Below, piece by piece: positions 21,638 to 32,198 of a stretch of 64,000 nucleotides of DNA. Origin of the DNA: Doryteuthis pealeii (lineage: Eukaryota; Mollusca; Cephalopoda; Myopsida; Loliginidae). Location of the stretch: assembly GCA_023376005.1 (NCBI GenBank), contig CM042141.1, forward strand, positions 94,222,145 to 94,286,144, in the 5' to 3' direction. Every line of letters begins with the position of its first letter. Positions within the stretch are counted from its first letter, which is position 1. The translations under genes and the position numbers were made by a program. The notes beneath the pieces were generated by a model. It was not told where the DNA came from. It ran no database searches and was given only the letters and a program-made list of their open reading frames with translations.

Positions 21638-22230
21638 TTTTAGATGGAGACATCTCCATACTGAATGGTAAACCTCTCAAATTAGTAGACCAGTTCACAT
21701 ACCTAGGCAGTAATATCTCTTCTACAAAAAGCGATGTAAATATATGCACAGGAAAGGCATGGATTGCTATAGACAGATTATCAATCATATGGTAATCTGA
21801 TCTCTCTGATAAGATAAAACAAGAATTCTTCCAAGCTGTAGCCGTGTCAGTGCTACTGTATGGCTACACCACTTGTACTCTAATGAAACACTTAAAGAAA
21901 AAGCTAGATGAGAACTACACAAGTGTGCTGTCTTGAACAAATCTTGGAAGCATACTGCTTACCCACAAAAAGCAACTTACCTCTTATCACATGAACTATC
22001 CAAATAAGACAAATAAACCACTGCTAGGGAAGCAAAAACAAACTCATAAGTGATGTTCTCCTGTGGACACCTACATATGGACACACCAGTGTAGTCTGAC
22101 TTGCAAAAACCTACATTAGTTAACTTTGTAGATAGTGGGATACCATGTGGAAGAGCTGCCATGAGCAATGACCAATAGGGATGAATGGTGAGAGAGTCAT
22201 AGGAATGTGTGCTGTCAGCATGACCTGATA
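21638..22230 (+). mobile_element. LINE reverse transcriptase C-terminal remnant
   Basis: Reads DGDISILNGKPLKLVDQFTY, LGSNISSTKSDVNICTGKAW and IAIDRLSIIW followed by a stop. It then continues DLSDKIKQEFFQAVAVSVLL, YGYTTCTLMKHLKKKLDENY, and after further stops and frameshifts YIWTHQC and KTYIS. The YLGSxIS motif followed by W-x-A-I-x-R-L and LLYG is the end of the palm/thumb region of a non-LTR reverse transcriptase. The copy is 5'-truncated and inactive. It is the best-preserved member of the family also seen at 490-965 and 2600-2998. Confidence 0.8.
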
Positions 22231-22817
22231 ATGATATAAAACATAAGAAAGCTCTTAAAAATATATAGAAAAATAAAAACATAATCCAAAACTTCCTAAT
22301 AATATTTCAGTTAAAAATATCTCCTCTTGACTTTCATTCAAAACTTGACAATGAATGCATTTGTCTAAATGAGTGAATATAAATCAGATGTTTACAAATG
22401 TGATCACTTTAGAATATAAAGAAAAACAAGAAAGAAAACTAATAACATCAGAAACGTAATTTTATCATTTCTCAAAGCTATAATTTTCTCTGCTCTTGTT
22501 TGTCTTCCTATTGTATTCAAGATATCAAAGGAAATAAGCTAAGAATAAAATGCTACAAACAAATGCACACAAATAATTGTAAGTTTCTTCTCCTCTTAGA
22601 TCTGAATTATCAGCAACTGGCTTATAGGAAGTTAGCATTCTACTATTGTGTCATTAAATGTCAACTATCTCTTAATGTTCGTGCTCTCTCTCTCTCTCTT
22701 AGTGCTCTTTCTCTCTCTCTCGAGGCTTTCTCTGTGTCTGTGTCTGTGTGTGTGTGTGGGGAGGGGTATGCAGAAATTGATACTGAGATCTTTAAGATGA
22801 ATATTAGTAAAGCAGAT
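22231..22817. other. Intronic AT-rich DNA with CT/GT tracts
   Basis: No gene recognised. CT-rich and TGTGTC-rich low complexity at 22680-22760 drives the apparent open frames there. Confidence 0.5.
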
Positions 22818-23083
22818 ATACATATTTACCAACCCCTCTGCATGAGTAGGATGTAACACAAGGTCAATTCTTAAGCGGAGTTTAACAGGTTTGAATTCAG
22901 TTTTCCTTATCCTGGTTGCCTAACCAAAGTTAAAGAACCCATAGCTGGAGGGAGACTAATTGGATTCATACCCTTTCCCTAGTGTATTAGTGCTATGTGA
23001 AATGCAAACAGCCTTGTCCAGGATTTGAACTTGTCTCACCATGTTCATTTCTTACAACAGTAACCATTATGCCATGCACCTCC
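22818..23083 (-). repeat. tRNA-derived SINE (family 1)
   Basis: Reverse copy: tatttaccaacccctctgcatgagtaggatgtaacac, ggtttgaattcagttttcc, a deletion of the ctactattta block, gatttgaacttgtctcac, and the head accattatgccatgcacctcc. Confidence 0.8.
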
Positions 23084-23823
23084 AAAGTAAAGCAGATTTA
23101 AGTTCCTTTTTTGTTCTTGTCTAATTTTATTAATATATAAAATTGTTTGTTTGACTTTACTCGTCAAAAATCAAGTTTAAGTATCAAAAACCTAAGCATT
23201 GTTGTTCTATAAATCTTTTATCTAACAAATGTCTTATACATTGACTACTGGCAATATTATTATTATTATACATTTATACTTTGATTTTCATTTTTCTGTT
23301 TAGTCTGAAAATTTGAGTATAATTTTATAAGTACAATTGTTGATTTTAACATCTTCAGTTTACTCTTACAGTCATTTTACAGACGGTTGGAGTAGGGATA
23401 TGAAGTAGAATTGAATTTCTGGTAGGTAATTTATTAGTCTTTAGCGTATTATAGTGTATTCTATCTATATATCTATATACACACTAGAAAAAACATGACC
23501 TGTTGAGTCACCCATTGAGCTCAGGTTGGATTGTTGAAAGAAAATCACAGGATGATATTATTTCGTCAATTTAAAGTTTTCCAAAACTGTCCAAATAAGT
23601 TGGATTTTATTAAGAATAGACACAAAAAATGAGGGTTGTACTTTTTTGCAACTTCTATAATTTACCTTTGTCAGTTTTACGCATGTGCAGATGCTTAGAT
23701 TTGTCTGCTGTATCATACGGCTGAAAATCTCTTCAATTACGAACATTAAGTTTCATATTTATTTTATTCTATTTACATTTATTTAGAAATAAAACAATCT
23801 AATTCTGTAATTTTTTTAATAGG

Positions 23824-25190
23824 CTAGTTAGCCGGTTTCAGTAAGATAGACTTACTTTTAGGCTTATTTCACCAGTCCTAATAAAATAGACCACAGGCTA
23901 TTTTACCATCAAATATATTTGAAATATATTTCAATATATTTCAAACTATCTAAAAGCTAAAAGATTAAAATAGTTGTTGACAAGCAATCTGGGATTATCT
24001 AAAAGGTAATTGCTTAAAAAGTATTTGTGCAATTCAAACAAACTTTAAAACAATCTATCTTAAATCTAATTTCTTAAAATGGTACTTGACAAGATTTTAA
24101 TCTTGTTAGGGTTAGGGTTAGTTTTAGGGTTACAATTTTATGTTTTAACAATTGAAAGTGGAAAATGCCATTTTTCCACTTTGGAAAAAATTCCTGGTAG
24201 TCAAATTGACCTTCATCATTTCCTTTTAAAAAATTTTTAATTTTGTAAAAATTCACATTTTTGACCAAAGTCATTAACGGTATCTATATTTTTCATTTAG
24301 AAGAATTTTTTGTAGGATAAACCTTCACAAAATATAGATATAAATGAATATAAATACATTTTTGTGTCAAATCTGTTATTTTTAACATTACTTGCATTCA
24401 AAGTAGAAATATTTACAGGACCAGTAAAATAAGCAAAAATTAGGCACTGCCAAAATGTTGTCTGCTTTTCATTTTAAAAACGAATTAAAATTATTTAGGG
24501 TCAATTTTTTGTCTATGGCGAAAAGTAGTAACATAATGAGCATCAGTATTAAATTAAAAAAAAAATTTTTTTAAATAAAAAATATTACATGTGTAATTTA
24601 TTTTTAATATATTTTAAACAATTTTTTGGTCAATTTTGCTCAAATATATCGTAAACATGGTTGCCAAAGATGACGTAAAATCCGTATTTTACAAAATAAA
24701 CTCTAATTGATTGAAAAAAATAATCAAGGAATTATCCGATTTTAATGAATAATTGTCGAAAAGAGTAAACAAAAAAAGAAATTAAAAAAAAAAAAATCAA
24801 CAATATTATCTTTTTAGTTTTTATTTTAAATTTATTTTTTGATTTTCGGTAGTTATTTTCTACCACGATAGCCACCCTTAATTTTATTTCTTCTATTCAC
24901 ACCTTTTGTTTTTTTATTTATACTGTAATTAGTTTCAACTTTATTTAACCCCACCAAAAATAAGGGGTGGGGTCAGTGTTAAGTGACCTGAAAAAAAATC
25001 AGTAAGTTTTGAAATAAAATAACTGATGCATTATAATAAAATTCATTCATTGATAACTAAACACTGAAAATTTCATTAAAACCATCAATCGGGGGTGGGG
25101 GTAATGTATTTTGTAAAATAAGGATTTTGCGGCAAATTTGACAGTGCCTAGCAAGTAGGTTTTTATATTTTACCGAAACCAGCTAAATAG
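23824..25190. mobile_element. Non-autonomous TIR DNA transposon (family M4)
   Basis: Left end ctagttagccggtttcagtaa. Right end ttaccgaaaccagctaaatag, an imperfect inverted repeat of about 20 bp. The interior is AT-rich without a transposase frame, with a telomere-like motif (gttagggttagggttag) at 24106-24131. The core 24916-25080 (tttatactgtaattagt, ggggtggggtcag, gtgacctgaaaa, gttttgaaataaaata) is shared with the TIR element at 35805-37043. A diverged second copy lies at about 50700-52170. Confidence 0.6.
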
Positions 25191-25723
25191 AATCTTCCTA
25201 AATTTTTTACTAACAAATATTTGATGTGCTTACCCCTTTGACCCTATAAATTTTTAAAATTGATAATTAAAGTAATTAAAAAAATCTATTTTAAAGCATG
25301 ATATTCTATTTTAGTTGAGTGTAAAATTAATAAAACGAAACAAAAGTTCTTCTCTGCGGCCTGTAAAAATAGAAAGAAGATTGGAGCATGGGAAGGGAGA
25401 TATCTTTTCACTGCCTGCTGGTTTTTCAGCTGATAAAGTTTTTTCACGCACACATTTCTCTTTGTCTTAACTCTCTATATAGAATATTAGAGAAAGGGAA
25501 AAAGACCAGCAGATATTTAAGAGTCGAGTGTGTTTTTTGACTTAATTGCAAATTACGACTAATTACAACCAATTAAAATGGAATTTTTTTTCAAACATAA
25601 CGTAATCCTAAAACTAAGGTATAACTCAGTATAACTTTCGTGTAATTAAACTAACCAGGAAAAAAGCCTTTAGACATTAAAATGTGATAATCTCAGCTTT
25701 AGTATAATAATAATATATATATA

Positions 25724-26145
25724 CCTTGACTTACAAGTGCTCCAGCCTATGAGTTTTCAAAGTTACAAGTTGTCACTCAATCAATTTTTTTTTTTTCTTT
25801 GTGTTGTTGAGGTACAAGTGAACTCCAGATACATTTGTATGTTAATAAGTTGACTAATGAACATTTTAGTTTCAAAATGATTTACTCCTAAAGAGAAATA
25901 TTATTCATAAGAAAATAAATATTAAAACATATTGCAGCACATAATTCATTACATTCTATTTTATGTTTTTATACAATACAGCCGGCTATTTCTCTTATTT
26001 AAAAAGCCTAACAAAAAAATTTTGGGTGTTTTGAGTGGGTCTGGAATGGATTAATAGCATTTCAGTTTATTTCAATGGGGAACATCAATTTGATATATGA
26101 GGAAATTGAGTTAAGAGTGGAACAAATTAAACTTGTAAGTCAAGG
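25724..26145. mobile_element. MITE, TIR CCTTGACTTACAAGT (family M5)
   Basis: Perfect inverted ends ccttgacttacaagt and acttgtaagtcaagg, with TA on each side (TA target duplication, Tc1/mariner type). 422 bp, no coding capacity. Second copy at about 52675-53092 with damaged ends. Confidence 0.85.
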
Positions 26146-26154
26146 TACATACCC

Positions 26155-26475
26155 AGTGATACTGATAGCTTTTTTTTATTTAGTGCATCCTGGGATGCAC
26201 ATATTTGCTTTTGAATGGGTCCCAACTAAAGTTTCCTAATAGATTGTAGGGTTTTTATTTATGATCTGGGGAAACAACTAAAGTTGCCTAACTTCTACCT
26301 TGTAAACCTATCCTGTGTAATTCGTTTCTAAGAAACTATTAAAATGTATTTCCAGTTAGCTTGAAATGATGAGGGATGAGAAAATAAAAACACTGGGATG
26401 CATAGATATGATTTTACTGCGTCCTTTTATATTTTTGTGCATCAGGGATGCTGGACGCATACCTATCAGCATCTC
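26155..26475. mobile_element. MITE, TIR GATACTGATAGC (family M3)
   Basis: Reverse-oriented relative of 16283-16546: starts gtgatactgatagctttttt, contains gtgcatcctgggatgcacata and taattcgtttctaagaaac, ends gcatacctatcagcatctc. It begins only nine bases after the M5 MITE. Confidence 0.7.
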
Positions 26476-27299
26476 TGCACACTAGGCTGTTTTTGGCTTT
26501 TTTTATTTAATATTTTTCAGAGAAACAAACCCCATCTTTTAAATATCTAAAGATTAAATATTGCTATATAGATATCCTGAATTTGAGTTTCCTTTTCAAA
26601 TAAAGGTGCACACCATTATCTCAAACTATTTCAATTATGAAAGTAGTTCTTTGATTATGAGGCAGTCAAGTAGATTTTCCTGTTTATTAACCTGATGATG
26701 TACATATTGAAGAACAAGTCCATTTAATTTTGGAATATGTGATCTGTGTAAATTGACCAAATTTAGAATCTGGAGAGAGTGAGAAAGAGCAGAAAAATAA
26801 AAAAAAATAAGGGAATATAAGTTGTTCATTGTCATTGATGCAAGTCGTTGATTACTCTATTATTAAGATGAATGAATAGAGATAATGAATTTCTATGTAA
26901 CATTTTTTCCCTTCTCTATTTTACTTACTGTACATAGATGTGTATTTACTGTGCAGCTGTCAGTAAGAGACTGTTTCATTATCTACAGATTCATCAGACT
27001 CTGTATTTGTTTGACCATCAATTGTTTTATTCTTTATCTTTAATCATTAAATAACATATGAGGCTGATGTGATTTCAGATTGCCAATAACTCAAACATGG
27101 TCTTCTTTTTCACTCTGACCTCATCTTCAATTAATTATTACAACTCATTGTGATTTTAAACTAGCAATACTGAATGACCGTATATTCCCACGAATAGGAC
27201 ACACCAGTGGATAGGTCACACCCCTAATTTGTGGTTGTCCCACAGATAGGTTGTATTCTGGCTATCAAACCTGAAAACTTGCAATTCCTAGGCAGATGA
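26476..27299. other. Intronic AT-rich DNA
   Basis: No gene or repeat end recognised. Near-identical counterpart at about 53405-54250 in the second copy of the duplication. Confidence 0.5.
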
Positions 27300-27621
27300 G
27301 TCTTGTCAGCTGAGGTTGTAAAATACACCAACTGCACCTCTGCAGAGGAGTAAGAAGGCAGTAGCTAAGGGTCTTAGTGTCCTGAGTATGATGTTAAACT
27401 GCGTTTAGTAATGAGGTTCCAATTCTGGAGTTCTGGGGAGTATGAAATATCCCTTCATTGCCATTACTCCCATGTCCACTTGAAGTTAGTCCCATCTATG
27501 GGTTAAATAGATAAAAAAATTGAATACTCAACGAGAATGAATGAAACAAAAATGTCTTTGGCATAAAATAACCCAACAAGGATTGACATGCCGTAAAATC
27601 CAACCAACCAACCAACCTAAT
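27300..27621 (+). repeat. Family T repeat
   Basis: Begins tcttgtcagctgaggttgtaaaatacaccaactgcacctctgcagagg, then cttagtgtcctgagtatgat, ggttccaattctgg, ccattactcccatgtccac, tctatgggttaaatag, gaatgaatgaaac, and the tail gcataaaataacccaacaaggattgacatgccgtaaaatccaacc. This is the most complete copy and shows the 5' part of the family. Second copy at about 54248-54563. Confidence 0.8.
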
Positions 27622-28006
27622 TTTCAATTAATTCTAACTTGCTGTAATTTTAAACTAGCAACACTGAATTATGTTTTTATGAGGATTTATAAGTTAATAA
27701 ATGTCATCAAGAGGTTAACATTTATAGTCTCCTGGTTGCCATTACCAGAAATGTAAACAAATATAGTTGTTATCAGTGTTGATTTTTCTGGTGATGGGAG
27801 GGAAAAGTCTAATAAAGAAGACTAAAAGTCATGGGGGGAAAATAAATCATAACTTTTGTTTCTGCCAGGAAATTTTTATGCTTGATGTCTACTTTATATA
27901 GTTAAACAAAAAAGGTAAAGATTTGGTTTGGTTAATCTGGCTGACACAAAATTGGGGTCTAGCATTGTTTACATTGTAAATCAAACTCCTTGCTAAAAGC
28001 ATAAAT

Positions 28007-28230
28007 GGGAGTCCCCATGGCGTAAGGGCTAATGTGCTGGACTGTGGCATGAGTTTGAACTCCAGTCATACTATCATGTTCACTTTTGGACTAATACCCT
28101 TGGGAAAGGTATTACTCCCCTCACTTCCCAACTATGGGTTAATTACTGCTACTGCAGTTCTTCTACAAGGATAGCTGTGGCATTAAATAACCCATGATGG
28201 TTGATATGCTATTAAGCAAAAAGCCAAACC
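28007..28230 (+). repeat. tRNA-derived SINE (family 2)
   Basis: The head ccccatggcgtaagggctaatgtgctggactgtggcatgagtttgaactccagtc has an A-box-like atggcgtaaggg and a B-box-like gagtttgaactcc at tRNA-like spacing. The body has ccttgggaaaggtattactcc. The tail gcattaaataacccatgatggttgatatgctattaagc resembles the family T/LINE tail. It is not a functional tRNA: there is no cloverleaf 3' half. Duplicate at 54950-55172. Confidence 0.8.
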
Positions 28231-28384
28231 TAAAAAACATTTTGAATTAAAAAAAATTTCTCTAGTGTGCCATTAGTTAACATTGAAAATTTGGTGTCCA
28301 TATCTGTAGTCATATGATGACAAAGAGAAAATGAATTTTAGTGATTTTTATAATTATCATGGGTTGTCTTTGTGAACGAAGATT

Positions 28385-29310
28385 AAGGGGGTGGTCCGCG
28401 TTGACTACAGGCATGTTCGTGGCTGATAAGGCCAATGTGGGACAGGCGAGTACAGTTGCTGCAACTGAAGATTTGATCAGGGTTTGATGACATTGTATTG
28501 TGGTTCTTCCTCCTGCATCTTTTTTCCTTGAGGTTAGCCGTGCAGGGGTTCACAAAGGAGAAGACAACATGGTTAGTGATGAGATGCCAGGTTTCAGGGT
28601 TCTCAGCTAGAGTCGACCACCAGTGATGATTGATGTAACATGCACCAAGGGATTTTCAAACAGTCCTTGTGTCACTTCTGTTGGATTATTTTTGGGTATA
28701 AGATGTGCTAAAGACACCACAACTTATATTTATAGACTATTGTAAAACAGTGGTGGCTGAATTGGCCAATCAAAAATGCCCAAACATGTATTTAATTTAC
28801 TATTTAAAGACGTTGATAAATTGTCCTAAAATTATTCACTGGAAGGACTACTTTGAGGACAGATCAACAGACAAGAATTAAAACTGATACTACATCTTTC
28901 TACTTCAATAAAGGATCTTTATGCTACAAAAGAATCTCCACTGTAAAACTGCCTTCATCTACAGCCCTAATATGGCCACGTGAATCATAACAACTTCTTT
29001 GGTGCCGTCTGTTGCTATGACCAGTAGAGAGTTTGCTATACACTGCGATCTTGGGCAGGCAATTGTTCCTCATTCTGGAGAGGGGTCTTGCCCAGTGTAG
29101 CTGGGACTTTAATAGACACCTGAAGAAGAGCACAAAAGTCTGTGTATAGAGCCATAGTCCTTGCCACTCTCCTATATAGTTCAATTGTGGGTCACTTATC
29201 ACCACCTATGACTCCTCAAGAAGTTCCACCAGTGCTGCCTCCACACCATCCTCACTGTCCACTGGAGTGACTTTGTTACCAATATTGAAGTTCTTGAACA
29301 GACAAAGATT
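28385..29310 (-). mobile_element. LINE insertion with inverted 5' part (twin-priming structure)
   Basis: From about 29118 down to 28385 the minus strand encodes the LINE 3' part: CLLKSQLHWARPLSRMRNNC, LPKIAVYSKLSTGHSNRR, YINHHWWSTLAENPETWHL, LKEKRCRRKN and the cysteine/histidine tail FSCSNCTRLSHIGLISHEHA. From about 29120 to 29310 the plus strand instead encodes the block that should precede it: VYRAIVLATLLYS, WVTYHHL, LKKFHQCCLHTILTVHWSDF, VTNIEVLEQ. So the upstream 5' part is inverted relative to the 3' part. Frameshifts and stops make it inactive. Present identically in the second copy at about 55322-56245. Confidence 0.8.
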
Positions 29311-29324
29311 TTTATAGTAAGATG

Positions 29325-29589
29325 TATATATTTTACCAACACTTTCACATAAGCAGGATGCGACACATGGTCAATTTTTTAAGCAGGGTTTAATAGGTTT
29401 GAATTCAGTCATCCTTCTCCTAGACTGGTTGCCTAACTAAAGTTAAAGAACCCAGTTTGCTCTACTATTTACCCATAGCTGGAGGGAGAATAGTTGGATT
29501 CCTACCTTCCCCAGGCATATTAGCACTATATGAAATGCAAATTGCTTCATCCAAGATTTGAACTCCTGTCATTACATCACATCCCTCCA
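29325..29589 (-). repeat. tRNA-derived SINE (family 1)
   Basis: Reverse copy: tatattttaccaacactttcacataagcaggatgcgacac, tttgaattcagtcatccttctcctagactgg, ctactatttacccatagctggagg, agatttgaactcctgtcatta, catccctcc. It directly follows the inverted LINE fragment. Duplicate at 56261-56523. Confidence 0.8.
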
Positions 29590-29807
29590 CAAGTAATAGT
29601 AAAATGTAAGTAATAATATATCATTTTGAGTCGGTTATAAGTTCTGAATGAATAGTTTTGTTTTCTGTATTTATAAACCCAATTTGTTTGTCTATATGTT
29701 TGGGGGAGGGATATTAAATCACCTCTTGGCATTATTATAATTCTCAACTTTATTTCCAAATTGTGTTTTTTTTTTTATAATTTTTCCAATTTTATTTTCT
29801 TTTTCAG

Positions 29808-29932
29808 AGGGTGACCCTGATAATTATCTCACTTATTTCAAAAGAGCAACCGTATTCCTAGCACTTGGAAAGTCTCGGTCAGCTTTACCAGATTTAGATA
29901 AAGTATTGGATTTAAGACCAGATTTTAATGCT
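29808..29932 (+). CDS. DNAJC3: DNAJC3 coding exon B, TPR1 end and TPR2
   Basis: Acceptor ttctttttcag before 29808, donor gtaagt from 29933. Two bases complete the split glutamate codon from exon A, then 41 codons read GDPDNYLTYFKRATVFLALG, KSRSALPDLDKVLDLRPDFN and A, ending in phase 0. The D-P-D-N-Y...Y-x-R-A-T-V-F-L-A-x-G-K-x-x-x-A-L-P-D-L block is diagnostic of DNAJC3 TPR2. The reading frame happens to stay open past the donor to 30094, but that extension is intronic and lacks TPR character. A base-identical exon lies at 56746-56870. Confidence 0.95.
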
Positions 29933-30094
29933 GTAAGTACTGCTTTCCAATTATTTAAGATGGTTAAAGTTCCTGAAAACATGATGAATTGTATTTCAAT
30001 ACTTTGGTACCATCTTGACTGTAAATATATGGTGATGTTTTACAAATATCTTTTCACAACATTTATACCAAAAGATAGAGAAAAACATTATTAA

Positions 30095-30984
30095 CCAACA
30101 GTTAAAGAAAAAGTAATATAAAAAATGTTGCAAAGTAATATAATTTATTTTCAAAACTTTTAAAGTAAACTTTGACTGTTTACAGTTGAATTTTCCAACT
30201 ATGTATTTGCTTATATAACATCAAATTGAAGGTGTATTCAAACTCTTTTGTCAGAAAATTACATAACAATATTCTAAGGGGTTTCATCAGAATATTATTT
30301 TGAATTGAGTGCATCACTACAGACAGCAGCAAAAAACTGATTTACAGCTAAATTCACTAAAATGAGTGATATGGTAGTTTTTATTTTGTCATTAAAAATA
30401 ACTATAGAGGTTATTTTATAAATTATTGCACCAAATTAAAGATATGTTTATTTGCTATTTAATGATATAAGTTTTACTGTAATACAATGTTTAGCTGCAA
30501 ACTTATAAGGTTTTTACTGTAAGGAATGTCTAAAAACTGATTCTGATGTTTTGGCCATAAGTGTGCATTCCTAATTTGAAGAGAACATTTCTAGCATCTA
30601 TCAGTTGTATTCTTAAAATTCTGGTAGATGTCAGCAATTGAAAATCCACAACCTTTCAGAAAAATTCATCTATTTCGACTATTACTGTTAGAGAGCTGCC
30701 AGAAGTTATGAGAAGATTAGAATTGATAAGATCAGTATATTCTGGTATATTACCTTTTTTAATGAAAAATGTCCTTGTTCATAGAAAGTTATCCAGTTGA
30801 AAATAAGAAATGATAGTTTTGTAGACAGTTCCTAACTCTAATCTCTATAGAATTGAAATATTGATTGTTCGTTAATGGTCTCTTATTCTCCTAAAAAAAA
30901 AAAATGAATTGAAAAATTTGCCAACACGTAATGTTAAAAAAAATGTAATATTTAAAATAATGTTTGTAAAACTTTGTATTTCAG
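30095..30984. other. DNAJC3 intron
   Basis: AT-rich intronic DNA between exons B and C; no other feature recognised. Confidence 0.7.
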
Positions 30985-31059
30985 GCCCGTTTGCAACGAG
31001 GCAATGTATATTTGAAACAGGGCCATTTATCAGAAGCAGAAATTGATTTTAAAAAAGTG
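30985..31059 (+). CDS. DNAJC3: DNAJC3 coding exon C, TPR3 first helix pair
   Basis: Acceptor gtatttcag before 30985, donor gtaagt from 31060. Phase 0 at both ends, 25 codons: ARLQRGNVYLKQGHLSEAEI and DFKKV. A-R-L-Q-R-G-x-x-x-L-K-Q-G-x-L-x-E-A-E-x-D-F-K-K-V is the third TPR of DNAJC3. Intact, and identical to 57922-57996. Confidence 0.95.
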
Positions 31060-31755
31060 GTAAGTTTTTTTTTTTTGTTTTGTCCCCACATTCCCTTTTA
31101 AAACTTCAATTAATATTGTGTTATCTTCAAGATATGCACTCACAAATTTTCAGGGTTTTGTTTCAATGTCCCTTCAAATTAGCAGCAGTCGCCAGCTTCT
31201 TACGCTCTTTTGATCTGATATTTTCAAAAAAAAATAAACTTGTTTTTTCATCTGAATTCTGAAATAATTTTCTTTATAATAAATTTTTTTTTTTTTTTTT
31301 TCAATAAATATGAACTTTTTTTTTATATATAACATTTAAGAGAATTCAGATATTCAATTGCTATATAAAGTAAAATACACTATGATAAAGTATTTTTAAT
31401 TCAAATGAAAATGTTAATTTGCTCTTTAACTCTTTGCCTACTTTAAGCTGGTCACAGCAGCTCTCCCACCACTGCAATCCTCGCACTGGCTGCACTGAAA
31501 AATCACTGTTAACACCCCTGCCATCTTTTGTTTTCTCTGCGAACCAACCCTGAGACGGGTATTTGATCCTTTTGTAATACAGATCCAGTTAAATGGAATA
31601 ATTTGTTACAATTTTGGGGGAAATTTGGTAGGCAAAGAGTTAAGGCATTTGTTAGCTACAGTAGGTTAATGATAGACTTTTTTTTGTTGGTCCATTTGAA
31701 TGAAACTTTCTGTATGTAAGATATATTTGATTTTATAATTTTTTTTCAATTTCAG
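31060..31755. other. DNAJC3 intron
   Basis: AT-rich with poly-T tracts at 31061-31079 and 31287-31325. The window 31425-31640 is less AT-rich but has no recognisable motif. Confidence 0.6.
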
Positions 31756-31899
31756 CTTGAATTTGATACAAAAAATCAGCAAGCCAGAGATAATTTACAA
31801 CGGATAGAACCTCTAAAAGATGACATAGAAGATGCAAAAGATATGTTTAGTAATGGAGATCATCAAGCAGCAATAGAATTATTAACAAAAGCTATAGAG
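31756..31899 (+). CDS. DNAJC3: DNAJC3 coding exon D, TPR3/TPR4
   Basis: Acceptor ttcaatttcag before 31756, donor gtgagg from 31900. Phase 0 at both ends, 48 codons: LEFDTKNQQARDNLQRIEPL, KDDIEDAKDMFSNGDHQAAI, ELLTKAIE. The A-x-x-x-F-x-x-G-D-x-x-A-A-I-x-x-L-x-K-x-I-E block is TPR4. This copy carries six As after GATAC and is in frame. The duplicate exon at 58692 has seven and is frameshifted. Confidence 0.95.
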
Positions 31900-32087
31900 G
31901 TGAGGGAATTAGACATTTTTATTCTCTTTCTCATTTTATTATTCAAACTTGAAAAGTTTTTATTGGAAAATTTCAAAGTTACATGATGTCTTGATATTTT
32001 TAATGTTATCAAAGTGTCCTCAATATGATGTTAAACTGCATCTAGTGGTGAGGTTCCAGTTCTGGAGCTCTGGGGAGTGTAGTGTAC

Positions 32088-32198
32088 CCCAGAATTGCCG
32101 AGGCATGGAATAAGCTGCCTGCGTCCGTTGTAGGCTGCCGAAACACTGCATCTTTTAGGGCGTCCATGCTTCCTGTGGTCCGCCAGTGCTATGCCTGA
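32088..32198 (+). mobile_element. LINE C-terminal fragment (AWNxLP motif)
   Basis: In frame, ending in TGA at 32196: RIAEAWNKLPASVVGCRNTA, SFRASMLPVVRQCYA. The R-x-x-x-A-W-N-x-L-P-x-x-V-V motif is the usual C-terminal end of CR1/L2-type reverse transcriptase polyproteins. A scrap of family T (gatgttaaactgcatctagtggtgaggttccag) directly precedes it. Duplicate at 59025-59135. Confidence 0.65.

Noticed and set aside
29906..30094. 62-codon open frame as a separate gene
   Set aside because: It starts inside DNAJC3 exon B and runs past a good donor site (gtaagt at 29933) into the intron.
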